From assembly GCA_003576905.1 (NCBI GenBank), contig QEVG01000012.1:1-64000 (forward strand): a stretch of 64,000 nucleotides of DNA, written 5' to 3'. The notes under the pieces are model-generated. The model was not told the origin of the DNA and ran no database searches. It saw only the letters and a program-made list of their open reading frames with translations. The translations under genes were made by a program, and so were the position numbers. Shown here one piece after another: positions 33,390-41,928 of this stretch. The first letter of the stretch is position 1. The number at the start of each line of letters is the position of its first letter. The stretch is from Planctomycetota bacterium. Lineage in GTDB: Bacteria > Planctomycetota > Phycisphaerae > UBA1845 > UTPLA1.

Positions 33390-34064
33390 ATGGAAATCCT
33401 CCACCAACTCGTTGACATCTTCCTTCACCTCGACAAGCACCTGGATGATGTATGTCGCAACTACGGCGCCTGGACCTACGGCATCCTGTTTCTGATCATT
33501 TTCTGCGAGACAGGTCTCGTGGTGACGCCCTTTCTGCCGGGAGATTCGCTGCTTTTTGCGACCGGCGCCCTCGCGGCCAACGGTTCACTAAGTCCGGGAC
33601 TTCTGTTCGTACTGCTTTCGATTGCGGCAATACTGGGCGATACCGTCAACTATGCGATCGGCAAGTACCTGGGGCCCAAGGTGCTGAAGGACGGGAAATC
33701 CCGATTCCTGAAAAAGGAATACCTCGAGAAGACACACGCTTTTTATGAGAAGTACGGCGGCAAGACCATCATCATCGCCCGATTCGTTCCAATCGTCCGT
33801 ACTTTTGCGCCATTCGTCGCAGGCATCGGCACCATGACCTACGCCAAATTTTTTGCCTACAACGTGATCGGGGGTATCGCCTGGGTGGCGATATGCATGT
33901 TCGCCGGTTTCTTTTTCGGCAACCTGTCGTTCGTCAAGAAGAACTTCGAACTGGTAATCCTGGCGATCATTTTCATTTCGGTGTTGCCCATGGTGATTGA
34001 GTATCTTCGCGCCAGATCCGCGACTCGAAAAGCCGAGACTGCGAATGTGCCGGCGCAGGACTGA
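33390..34064 (+). CDS. DedA-family membrane protein
   Basis: A 224-residue DedA/SNARE-associated family protein. Typical motifs are [31 protein letters not shown], and the [18 protein letters not shown] segment with the conserved Arg pair. Members act as undecaprenyl- or phospholipid-phosphate flippases and support proton-motive-force homeostasis. A hairpin at 34065-34100 separates it from convergent mgtE. Confidence 0.93.
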   Translation: MEILHQLVDIFLHLDKHLDDVCRNYGAWTYGILFLIIFCETGLVVTPFLPGDSLLFATGALAANGSLSPGLLFVLLSIAAILGDTVNYAIGKYLGPKVLKDGKSRFLKKEYLEKTHAFYEKYGGKTIIIARFVPIVRTFAPFVAGIGTMTYAKFFAYNVIGGIAWVAICMFAGFFFGNLSFVKKNFELVILAIIFISVLPMVIEYLRARSATRKAETANVPAQD

Positions 34065-34100
34065 CGTTGAAATGCACCCTCGATTCGCTTGCATTCAACG
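34065..34100. terminator. Bidirectional hairpin between dedA and mgtE
   Basis: CGTTGAAATGCA (34065-34076) pairs with TGCATTCAACG (34090-34100) over 11 base pairs with a single bulged A; the loop is 13 bases. It begins directly after the DedA stop and lies 24 bases from the mgtE stop on the other strand. Confidence 0.6.
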
Positions 34101-34123
34101 TTCGGCGAGTGGTATCACCATGG

Positions 34124-35515
34124 TCATAGAAGGGTTCCGCGCAGCAGGAACAGTGCCGTGGCGAAATAAATAAGAATGCCCGTCACGTCCACGAGCGTGG
34201 CAACGAAGGGCGTCGAGGAGACGGCGGGGTCGAAGCCGAGCCGTTTGAGGAGGATCGGCAGCATGGATCCGGTGAGCGTGCCGAAGAGGACGACGCCGAC
34301 CAGGGCCGTGCCGACGACGAAGGCCACCAGCAGCGTACCATCGGGAGGAGCCTGACCTTTCGATACGCGGTACAAGCCGAGCGCGTATGCGGCCACGAAC
34401 GCAGATAGGCCGAGGATCGATCCGAACATCAGGCCGGAGGCAAGCTCCCGGCGCATGACGCGCCACCAGTCGGCAAGGGTTAGTTCGCCGATGGCCAGGG
34501 CGCGAATCACCAGCGACGCCGCCTGCGAGCCCGAATTTCCGCCGCTGCTGATGATCAGCGGGATAAACGCCGCCAGGATGACCACCCTTTCCAGTGTTGA
34601 TTCAAAATTGTGCATGGCCGTGATGGTGAGCATCTCGCCGCAGAAAAGGAGAAACAACCACGGGGCGCGCTTGCGCACCATGGTCATTGCGGTGACATCG
34701 AGATAAGGCTCGTCGAGCACCTGGACGGCGGCCATCTTCTGAACGTCTTCCGTTTCCTCCTGCTCGGCCACGTCCAGCACGTCGTCGACCGTGAGGATGC
34801 CCACCAGCACGTTGCTCGAATCGACGACCGGCAGGGCCGAGCGGTCGTATTTCTTGAAGGCCCGGACGGCGACTTCCTGGTCGTCGTGCGCCCGAAGATA
34901 GAAGTAGTGCCCGTCCATGATGTCCGAGACGCGTTCGTTGGGGTCGGCAAGCACGAGGTCGCGCAGGCGGATATCGTCGAGCAGGTGTCCGCGTTCGTCG
35001 GTGACGAAGACGACGTTGAGGGTTTCCTTTGCCCGTCCCACCTGTCGCAGATGCGAGAAGACGTGTGAAATGCTCCAGTCTTTTCGCACCGCCACATAAT
35101 CCGGCGTCATCCGTCGCCCGATGGACTCCTCGGGGTAGCCGAGGAGCTTGACGGCCACGCGCCGCTCCTCCGGCGAGAGGAGCCCGATGAGCCGCTGGGC
35201 GGCTTCTCCGGGCATTTCCTCGAGGAGAGCGGTTCGGTCGTCGGGCGCCATCTCATTCAGCACCGCCGCGACCTGTTCCTGCCCCAGCGCCCTCAGCACC
35301 GACTCCTGCAACTCGACGGGGAGGTATTCAAAGACGCTGGTGGCCTTCTCGCGCGGGAGGATACGAAAGACGACGGCCACTTGTTCAGGGGGAAGGTCGG
35401 CGAAGAGGTCGGCGACCTCGGTCGGCGGCAGATCGGCAACGGCATCGCGCAGCGCGGTGAAGTTCCGCGACTCGATCAGCTCTTCAATCTCCGGCTGCAG
35501 CAGTTCGCCGAGCAT
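34124..35515 (-). CDS. mgtE: Magnesium transporter MgtE
   Basis: A 463-residue MgtE-family Mg2+ channel. The cytosolic N-domain (helical repeats such as LPPTEVADLFADLPPEQVAV) and two CBS domains (ALPVVDSSNVLVGILTVDDV in the second) form the Mg2+ gate. The membrane part has five helices with the signature PLIISSGGNSGSQAASLVIR and STPFVATLVDVTGILIYF. Start ATG at 35515. I looked at the upstream 200 bases for a Mg2+-responsive leader and saw none. Confidence 0.96.
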   Translation of the reverse strand: MLGELLQPEIEELIESRNFTALRDAVADLPPTEVADLFADLPPEQVAVVFRILPREKATSVFEYLPVELQESVLRALGQEQVAAVLNEMAPDDRTALLEEMPGEAAQRLIGLLSPEERRVAVKLLGYPEESIGRRMTPDYVAVRKDWSISHVFSHLRQVGRAKETLNVVFVTDERGHLLDDIRLRDLVLADPNERVSDIMDGHYFYLRAHDDQEVAVRAFKKYDRSALPVVDSSNVLVGILTVDDVLDVAEQEETEDVQKMAAVQVLDEPYLDVTAMTMVRKRAPWLFLLFCGEMLTITAMHNFESTLERVVILAAFIPLIISSGGNSGSQAASLVIRALAIGELTLADWWRVMRRELASGLMFGSILGLSAFVAAYALGLYRVSKGQAPPDGTLLVAFVVGTALVGVVLFGTLTGSMLPILLKRLGFDPAVSSTPFVATLVDVTGILIYFATALFLLRGTLL

Positions 35516-35716
35516 GACCGGCTCCGTTGATTTCGTACACGCGGGTCCGTATGGGTCGGGCGATTGTATCCACCGTTTCCATTCTGTGGAGCGCTTCCGC
35601 TCCTTTTCCGGAAAAGTTTATTGCAGGCGGAGTGTGAGGCGGTTCGGCCGCCCGCATAGATTCGTCTTCTTCGGGTGCGGGGGTCCGATCGGCGCGTAAT
35701 GAGCGGCGCGCCGCCA

Positions 35717-36175
35717 TCATGCGACGGTCGATGGTTCGCCGAATGCCGCCCTTCTCAGTCGTTCCACGCGTACCCTGAAGAATCTCCCCAGCGTTCGAAT
35801 GCGGATCGCGTCGGCCCATCGCCCCGCCCCTTCTTCGAGCAGGTCCGGGCACAGCAACATGGCCGCGGGGTGGTCGATGCCGCATCGTCGGGCGATGAAT
35901 TCGAGGACCAGGCGGTCGGTCAGACGGATGCCCAGGTACTTGAGCCCCGCGGCGAAGATGCGCCGCGGATGAGCCGACACGGCGTGCAGGGACTTCTGCT
36001 GTCGCCGACGGCTCCAGACGAACACGATGAGCAGAACGGTCGCGGCGCCGACCATGAACCAGAGGAAGCCAGCCATGTCGGCGGTGACGGTATCCCGGGT
36101 GTTGAAGCCGCCCCGAAGCCCCTTGAGCCGCTCGACAATGGGGTTCTCAGCCAGAATGAGGGGCAAGCGCGTCAT
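35717..36175 (-). CDS. Small membrane protein coupled to the HEAT-repeat protein
   Basis: A 152-residue protein with one membrane helix (about 33-55, DMAGFLWFMVGAATVLLIVF) followed by a basic, helical cytoplasmic domain (SRRRQQKSLHAVS, then GAGRWADAIRIRTLGRFF). Its ATG overlaps the stop of the HEAT-repeat gene (ATGA), so the two are translated together and probably work together. Function unknown. About 200 bases upstream of mgtE show nothing else. Confidence 0.7.
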   Translation of the reverse strand: MTRLPLILAENPIVERLKGLRGGFNTRDTVTADMAGFLWFMVGAATVLLIVFVWSRRRQQKSLHAVSAHPRRIFAAGLKYLGIRLTDRLVLEFIARRCGIDHPAAMLLCPDLLEEGAGRWADAIRIRTLGRFFRVRVERLRRAAFGEPSTVA

Positions 36176-38187
36176 GCGGTATGGCTCTTTTCTGCCGACA
36201 CTGCCGCCGGCACGATCTCAAGCGACCGGGCACCCTGAAGCCTTCGCAGGACCTGCCTCGCGGTGCGGGCGATGCGGGGATCGGGATCGCTTCCGGCCAT
36301 CTCCTCGACGCGGGCGGCGAGGGTGGCAAGGTGCAGTTGGTCGATGACCCAGAGGGCCGTGCATCGATGTTCGACGCGACGGTCGCGCAGCATGGCGACA
36401 AGGGTCGCGGCCGCTCTGGGAACGTGCAGCTTGAGAAGGACGCGGACCGCCGCGCCGCGGACGTGGGCATCCGCGCCGTCCAGGAGCGGAATGAGAATGC
36501 CTGGCGAACGCATTGCGCCGATTGCGTCCAGTGCCTCGATGGCGCGGGCCTGAACCGAGGGACAATCGTGCACAACGGCACGCTCGAGGATCCGTCGCGC
36601 GGTCGTATCGCCGATGTCGGCGAGGGTCTGCATCGCCGCGGCGCGGACCTCCGCCGAGGGGTCGTTGCAGAGGCCGAACACTTCGCTTGAGAAGTGCGTG
36701 GCGAGTCCGAGGGTCAGCGTCAGGCGCAGGGCGCGGACGCGTTCGGAGGGCAGGGCGTCCATGAGCCGGGCGCGCAGATGGACCGACAGCCCGCCGACGA
36801 ATTCGAGGGCATGACGCCCGGCCGAGGCGGCGAGGTCGGGCCCGATGCGTTCGAAGTTCTGCCAGAAGTCGTCGAAGGATTCGGAGAGCCCGGCGGAGTC
36901 GAGGAGGCGGGCCCACTCGGCGGGGCGGTCTTTGCGGAGCGCATGGGAGAGGCGCGGGGCGCGGCGGCGGCGGAACTCAATCTCGCGGCGGGCGACGGCG
37001 CGGACGGCGGCGTGCTCATGTTCTGCGGCGCGGTGGAGGGCGGCATCGGCCGCGGGGACGTGCAGGCGCGTCAATGCCCAGGCCGCGCGGCGATTTGTCA
37101 ACTCGTCTTCGACGAGGAGGAGGTTGGAGAGCACTGCGATCTTCTGTTCGATCGGAATGCCGAGGTCGAGGAGCCAGCGGGGGACGAGGGCGCTCACGTC
37201 GGGCGGCAGGGCGAATGCGGCTTCGAATCCGCTCGCCAGCCATTCCAACGAGCGTAAGGTGGCGAGGTGGCGCCGGATGTCGGGGTCGAGCCCGAGCCAG
37301 GAGCGGCGGATGAAGGCGACGAAGAAGGCGGTGTCGCGGCAGGAAGCGAGCAGGGCGACGATTCGGCGTCGCAGCGGCGCGTGCGCCAGGGCGACATAGA
37401 CGAAGGGGGCCATTTCCGGGCGAAGTCGGTCGCCGATGATCTCGAGCATGGCGTGGGTGAGCTTGCCGCGGAGCAACGTGGCGCCCTGAAAGAGGGCGTC
37501 GTCGAGCGCGTCTGCCAGCCACATCGCGGCTTCAAGGACCTCGGGCCGGTGATGGCTCTCGAAGCCGGCGAGCGCCTCGCGCAGCGCGGTGAGGAGGAAT
37601 TCTCGTTCCTCGGTCGTGCACCGCTGCGACGGGCTCCCTTCGCGGTCGCCCTCCGCTTCGTGCCCGGGATCATTCCCCCCGATCTCCTGTTCCGTGTTCC
37701 CTGCTGCCTCCAGATGAATCTCCGTCATTCTTCGCAGCGTCTCGGCGGCTTCGGCGCGGATTTTCGCGGCGCCGTCGTGAATGGCGAGCGAGGCGAGCCA
37801 CGCCAGCCGGGGGGTGGCCGTGCGCCGGACGATGGCGAGGGCGTTGGCCCGGGTCTGCGTGTCGGGGCTTCGAATCGCGCCGCGCAGCGCGGGAAACAGC
37901 TTGGCGCAGCCGGCGACGACGCGCGCCTGCCCGGCCTCGGTGAGCCGGTCGAAGAGCTCGGGGACGCGAGCCAGTCCCTCGTCGCGTTCGCGGTCGAGGA
38001 GCATGTCGAGGATCTCGAGTTGAAGGAGCGGCGCGGCGTGAGGAAGCGCCGTCGCCATCGCCTGATCCGCAGCGGCGTCGGTCGTGGTTCGAAGGAACTC
38101 CAGGATGCGCGGCCGGTCGTGCATGCGTTTCGCAATCCGCGTAGGCGCCCGCGTTGGAATCGGTCCGATTACATTCCGGGATGACAT
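36172..38187 (-). CDS. HEAT-repeat protein
   Basis: A 671-residue all-helical protein of HEAT/armadillo-type repeats, clearest near the C-terminus (DPSAEVRAAAMQTLADIGDT, CPSVQARAIEALDAIGAM, DAHVRGAAVRVLLKLHVP). No signal peptide or membrane helix is evident, so it is probably cytoplasmic or peripheral to its small membrane partner encoded next. A Glu/Gly-rich linker interrupts the repeats around residue 160. The start is uncertain: 38187 or 38124; neither has a good ribosome binding site. The longer upstream frame is a basic shadow. Confidence 0.75.
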   Translation of the reverse strand: MSSRNVIGPIPTRAPTRIAKRMHDRPRILEFLRTTTDAAADQAMATALPHAAPLLQLEILDMLLDRERDEGLARVPELFDRLTEAGQARVVAGCAKLFPALRGAIRSPDTQTRANALAIVRRTATPRLAWLASLAIHDGAAKIRAEAAETLRRMTEIHLEAAGNTEQEIGGNDPGHEAEGDREGSPSQRCTTEEREFLLTALREALAGFESHHRPEVLEAAMWLADALDDALFQGATLLRGKLTHAMLEIIGDRLRPEMAPFVYVALAHAPLRRRIVALLASCRDTAFFVAFIRRSWLGLDPDIRRHLATLRSLEWLASGFEAAFALPPDVSALVPRWLLDLGIPIEQKIAVLSNLLLVEDELTNRRAAWALTRLHVPAADAALHRAAEHEHAAVRAVARREIEFRRRRAPRLSHALRKDRPAEWARLLDSAGLSESFDDFWQNFERIGPDLAASAGRHALEFVGGLSVHLRARLMDALPSERVRALRLTLTLGLATHFSSEVFGLCNDPSAEVRAAAMQTLADIGDTTARRILERAVVHDCPSVQARAIEALDAIGAMRSPGILIPLLDGADAHVRGAAVRVLLKLHVPRAAATLVAMLRDRRVEHRCTALWVIDQLHLATLAARVEEMAGSDPDPRIARTARQVLRRLQGARSLEIVPAAVSAEKSHTA

Positions 38188-38324
38188 CCGGAACGCGCCG
38201 CCAGGGTCGCTTGCGCAGTTTTCGCGCGGCGTTCGGCGAGCGGACGCGTGGCACCGATAACAAGATGCACTGGCACCGAAACACGAAGGGGAGGGCGACC
38301 CGAAGTGAGGCCCCGCCAAGTCGG

Positions 38325-39134
38325 CTACGCGGCGGGCTTGGATACCTGGAACAGGTCGTACTGGAGCTTGCCCGAGCGGAGCAGCTTTTCGAGAACGGCG
38401 AGATAGAAATAGCGTGCCCGATAGCCGCCGGCGGATCTGAGTCCGCGGGCTCGGACTTCGGCGAGTCCGTCGGCGAGAGAGTCGGCGACCTTCCACGAGG
38501 CGTTTTCGTGATGCAGCGTGGTGAGGCCGCATGCAGCGAAGGTTAGTTCATAGTCGTCGACCGACCAGAGGCGGACGTTGGAGTTGAATTGGGTCGGCAG
38601 CCTGTTCATCAGGCCCGCAAGGGCAAAGAGCCGCTTGTATCGCGTGGTGATATCTCCGAGGCACAGGTATCCGCCGGGCTTGAGGACGCGTCGGCACTCC
38701 TGAATGAACGACTTCTTGTCCGGATAGTGCAGAGCCGATTCGAGATTAAAAATGACGTCGACGGAGTTGTCGGCAAGCGGCAGCGACTGGGCGTCGCCCT
38801 GGACAAACCGGGGTCGCCGATCCCGCTCCGCAGCTCGATCGTGCGCCGCGCGCACGCTGGACCAGCAGTACTCGAGGCTGATAATCCGCGCGGGGTTGAA
38901 CCGGTCCATGATCCACCCGGAGGGTCCGCCGATTCCGCACCCGACGTCGAGCACGGTTGAGTCCGGGCCGATGGGCGTGTCGTGGAGGAGCTGCCAGACG
39001 AGTGCCCTTTGATGTTGGTCAAAGGAGCCGCATTTCGGTGAGGCCGCGTAGCCGCAGTTGTAGCCGGACAGGCCGTGAGCCTGCGTCAGATTCCAGTTCG
39101 GCTTGTAATGGGCCTCCATCGTCCGCTGCGACAT
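38325..39134 (-). CDS. SAM-dependent class I methyltransferase
   Basis: A 269-residue methyltransferase. Motif I is STVLDVGCGIGGPSGWI, then DAQSLPLADNSVDVIFNLES (motif II region) and LKPGGYLCLGDI (motif III), as in small-molecule methyltransferases of the UbiE/sterol type. The N-terminal YNCGYAASPKCGSF and a Tyr/Trp-rich C-terminus suggest a lipid-like or quinone-like acceptor (weak inference). It stands alone, divergent from pyrD. Confidence 0.88.
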   Translation of the reverse strand: MSQRTMEAHYKPNWNLTQAHGLSGYNCGYAASPKCGSFDQHQRALVWQLLHDTPIGPDSTVLDVGCGIGGPSGWIMDRFNPARIISLEYCWSSVRAAHDRAAERDRRPRFVQGDAQSLPLADNSVDVIFNLESALHYPDKKSFIQECRRVLKPGGYLCLGDITTRYKRLFALAGLMNRLPTQFNSNVRLWSVDDYELTFAACGLTTLHHENASWKVADSLADGLAEVRARGLRSAGGYRARYFYLAVLEKLLRSGKLQYDLFQVSKPAA

Positions 39135-39283
39135 TCGAGCTTCCTTTCGCGCCGGGAGGGCGGTGTCGGGATTTTAGCAGAACTTCGCTTCGGCGTTCAG
39201 AGCCTCGCCGAAGATCGCCGGCGACGGGCCCCCTTTCGCGATCGGCGTGGTTGGCGGAGAATCCCGGTAAAGGAGCTCTCGTT

Positions 39284-40252
39284 GTGAACGCCGCCCCCGA
39301 CCTGTCCGTTCAACTGGGCAAGGTGACGCTCAAGAACCCCGTGCTGACGGCGAGCGGCACGTGCGGATACGCCCACGAGTATTCTCCGTTTGTCGATCTG
39401 TCGCGGCTGGGCGGCTTCACGACTAAGAGCGTCACGGCCAGGCCGCGGCCGGGCAACGCTCCGCAGCGGATCGTCGAGACGACCGGCGGCATGCTCAATG
39501 CGATCGGCCTTGCGAACGTGGGGGTCGACGAGTTCATGGCGGTCAAGGTGCCGGAGATCGCGACGCTTGGCACGCACGTTTTTGTAAACGTCGCGGGGCA
39601 CAGCATCGACGACTACGTTTCCGTATGCCGAAGGGTTGACACCGCCCCGGAGCTGTCGGGCGTTGAGCTCAACGTGTCGTGCCCGAACGTGTCGGACGGG
39701 CTCATGTTCGGGACCGACCCGGGCCTGCTCCGGGAGCTTGTCGGCGCGGTCCGCGCGGTGGTCCGCAACGGCGTGCTGATCGTCAAACTCTCGCCGAACG
39801 TAACGGACATCACGCACATGGCGCGGGCGGCGATCGACGGCGGCGCCGACGCGCTGTCGATGGTGAACACGTTCATCGGAATGGCCATTGACATCGAGAA
39901 GCGCCGGCCGGTTCTGGCCAACAACAGCGGGGGGCTTTCGGGGCCGGCGATCAAGCCGCTGGCCGTCCACCTCGTGCATAAGGTGTATCGCGACATCGCC
40001 CGCGACGCCGGTATCCCGATCATCGGGATCGGGGGGATCCGCGCGTGGGAGGACGCAGCGGAGTTTCTGCTGGCCGGTGCGAGCGCGGTGTCAATCGGTA
40101 CGGCACTCTACGTGGATCCGACCACGCCGATCCGGATCATCGACGGCCTGGCGGCCTATCTAACGCGCCAGGGCTGCGCGTCGGTGGGCGAAATCGTCGG
40201 GGCCATTCTTTCACCGCGCTCCGGCGCGTCGTCCACCGGCGCCGAAGGCTGA
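39284..40252 (+). CDS. pyrD: Dihydroorotate dehydrogenase, class 1 (1B type)
   Basis: A 322-residue flavoenzyme oxidising dihydroorotate to orotate in pyrimidine synthesis. Family motifs are KNPVLTASGTCGYAHEYSPF, TRPRPGNAPQRIVET-type segment (about 50-65), GVELNVSCPNVSDG with the catalytic Cys, and IPIIGIGGIRAWEDAAEFLL. The Cys and the NxxG-rich flavin site indicate class 1; 1B enzymes need a PyrK subunit, which is not in the window. The start is the GTG at 39284, 8 bases after AGGAG. Confidence 0.94.
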   Translation: MNAAPDLSVQLGKVTLKNPVLTASGTCGYAHEYSPFVDLSRLGGFTTKSVTARPRPGNAPQRIVETTGGMLNAIGLANVGVDEFMAVKVPEIATLGTHVFVNVAGHSIDDYVSVCRRVDTAPELSGVELNVSCPNVSDGLMFGTDPGLLRELVGAVRAVVRNGVLIVKLSPNVTDITHMARAAIDGGADALSMVNTFIGMAIDIEKRRPVLANNSGGLSGPAIKPLAVHLVHKVYRDIARDAGIPIIGIGGIRAWEDAAEFLLAGASAVSIGTALYVDPTTPIRIIDGLAAYLTRQGCASVGEIVGAILSPRSGASSTGAEG

Positions 40253-40330
40253 GCCTGCGCCGTCCGGGGCGGCGGCCGCATCGGCCGATTCCGCGAATCT
40301 CCGAGCTTCGATGCGTCGGCGCGGCAGGGC

Positions 40331-40358
40331 TTGCTCCGCCGGGAGGGTCCGCTACACT
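40331..40358 (+). promoter_or_regulatory. Candidate promoter of the 40436 lipoprotein gene
   Basis: TTGCTC (40331-40336) and TACACT (40353-40358) are 16 bases apart. Expected start near 40365, with a leader of about 70 bases. The gene is closed by a strong terminator, so it is probably monocistronic. Confidence 0.4.
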
Positions 40359-40435
40359 GCCCCGCGACCAGCGGCAGGCCGGTGCGGACTGTCGAAACCT
40401 TTCTGGTCGTGGAAGCAATCAGAGGTGTCACAATA

Positions 40436-40999
40436 ATGTCAGCAATGCGCAAGGTTCGAACGTGCCTGGGAATTTTTTCGGGGCTTCTGCTCGCGGCCGG
40501 CGGCTGCTCCGCCACCAGCGCGGCGATGGAGACATTTCGCATCGGGAAGAACGTCGCGAAGAAGGACAGCTACCTGAAGATCTGGGTCGACGGGCACCCC
40601 GCCGAACAGAACGCGCTCAAGAAGGCCTATTTCGGTCACGCGTCGTTCAAGGTTGGTGAGACCGTCAGCACCCGTCCGACGTTCAAGTTCGACTTCATCG
40701 ACCCCTCGAAGTTCGGGCGAATCACGGGGACGCATCTCGCGATTTACCAGGAGTTTGAGGGAGACTACTCCCACCAGGCGGAGTTCACGATCAACCCCGT
40801 CGGCACCGGGACCGACAACCTGATGCGGCCGAACATCGACTACAACCTCGGCGCGGTTCCTCCGACCCTCCAGTGCATGAACTTTGAGAAGCAGACCGTG
40901 CCCGGCGTCGAGTTGAAGGCCGGCGTCGATCACCTTCTGGTCTTCACGATGACCGGCGATCGCAGCGAGACGGTCCAGATCCTCATCAGCACGAAATAG
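40436..40999 (+). CDS. Putative lipoprotein of unknown function
   Basis: A 187-residue exported protein with a signal peptide ending in a lipobox-like LLLAAGGC. The mature part has no family I recognise. It begins ETFRIGKNVAKKDSYLKIWV, is rich in aromatic residues and ends with a beta-rich stretch (GVDHLLVFTMTGDRSETVQI). Start ATG 40436 with AGAGG upstream; 40445 is possible. Monocistronic, with its own candidate promoter and a terminator. Confidence 0.7.
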   Translation: MSAMRKVRTCLGIFSGLLLAAGGCSATSAAMETFRIGKNVAKKDSYLKIWVDGHPAEQNALKKAYFGHASFKVGETVSTRPTFKFDFIDPSKFGRITGTHLAIYQEFEGDYSHQAEFTINPVGTGTDNLMRPNIDYNLGAVPPTLQCMNFEKQTVPGVELKAGVDHLLVFTMTGDRSETVQILISTK

Positions 41000-41038
41000 A
41001 CAGCCCGCCGTCCGCGCGCTTGTATTCGGAACATCGCG

Positions 41039-41075
41039 ATGGCCGCCACGCCCTGCCGGACGTGGCGGCCATTTT
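41039..41075 (+). terminator. Rho-independent terminator after the lipoprotein gene
   Basis: ATGGCCGCCACG (41039-41050) and CGTGGCGGCCAT (41061-41072) form a perfect 12-base-pair stem with a 10-base loop, followed by a T-run (41072-41075). It starts 39 bases after the stop codon. Confidence 0.9.
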
Positions 41076-41140
41076 CCTGATCAGGTCGGGAGCTCCCCGC
41101 GGCGGCTCGGCTTCGAACCGCCGACGGTCGATATAGTGGC

Positions 41141-41920
41141 ATGGAGACGCAGGCTGCTTCGGACGCCCATGCCGCTGGTTTTGCCGTCGCGGTCGGCGAA
41201 CGATCGCGTGCATCAATTGCGGCGGTCTTGTTCGATGTCGACGGCGTCATCGCCGACACCGCCCGGCTGCACACGGAGGCATGGGCCAGGCTGGCGGCAC
41301 TGGAGCGGCTTCCCTTCGATCGCGAAACCGCCGAGGCACTGCGCGGACTTTCGCGCGAGGACTCGCTCCGCCGGGTGTTGGGAGCGCGCCGGGTTACCCA
41401 GCAGTCCTTTCACGACATGCTTGACCGCAAGAACGCCTTCTATCTTGAGTTGCTCGAAGCCGCCGGTCCGGCCGACTGTCTTCCGGGGGCCGTGGGGCTT
41501 CTAGGCGAGTTTGCGGAACTGGGTATGCGGCGGGCCGCCGTGTCATTGAGCCGCAATGCGGGCCGCGTCCTTGAACGGCTGGGCATTTTCGAACGGTTTG
41601 ATGTCATCGTAGACGGCACCGCTCAGACGGGCGGTAGCGGACTGGACCGGTACCATCGCGCGGCGGCGCTGCTCGGCGTCGCTCCCCGCCGGTGCCTGGT
41701 GTTTGAGGACTCCGCCGCCGGTATCGCGACGGCGAAGAACGCGGGCATGCGGACGATCGGCCTGGGTGATCCGCGCCGGCTGGCCGCCGCGGACATGGTG
41801 TTTGAATCGCTTCGGGGCGTGAGTGCCCGGTGCGTGCTTCGCTGGCTCGGTGGATCCGCCGCAACAGGCGAAGAGCCGCCGGCGCCCGGCGGTTGCCGCA
41901 TCGTGGCGGGCCATGTCTAA
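41141..41920 (+). CDS. HAD-superfamily beta-phosphoglucomutase-like protein with altered motif III
   Basis: A 259-residue HAD phosphatase/mutase. Motif I is AVLFDVDGVIADTARLH, with nucleophile and acid-base Asp intact, and the cap includes LRGLSREDSLRRVL, as in beta-phosphoglucomutase. Motif II reads VSLSRNAG (Arg where SSSKNA is common). Motif III, normally a Lys followed by Pro-x-Pro, reads QTGGSGLDRYHRAAALLGV, so the conserved Lys is absent. Motif IV VFEDSAAGIATAKNAGM is normal. It may be inactive, use another Lys, or have a changed substrate. It lies 8 bases before gpsA. Confidence 0.8.
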   Translation: METQAASDAHAAGFAVAVGERSRASIAAVLFDVDGVIADTARLHTEAWARLAALERLPFDRETAEALRGLSREDSLRRVLGARRVTQQSFHDMLDRKNAFYLELLEAAGPADCLPGAVGLLGEFAELGMRRAAVSLSRNAGRVLERLGIFERFDVIVDGTAQTGGSGLDRYHRAAALLGVAPRRCLVFEDSAAGIATAKNAGMRTIGLGDPRRLAAADMVFESLRGVSARCVLRWLGGSAATGEEPPAPGGCRIVAGHV

Positions 41921-41928
41921 TAGGCGGC

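Noticed and set aside
35516-35716. Possible magnesium-responsive riboswitch upstream of mgtE
   Set aside because: I looked for M-box-type or ykkC-type structure and found no matching conserved stems or a terminator switch.
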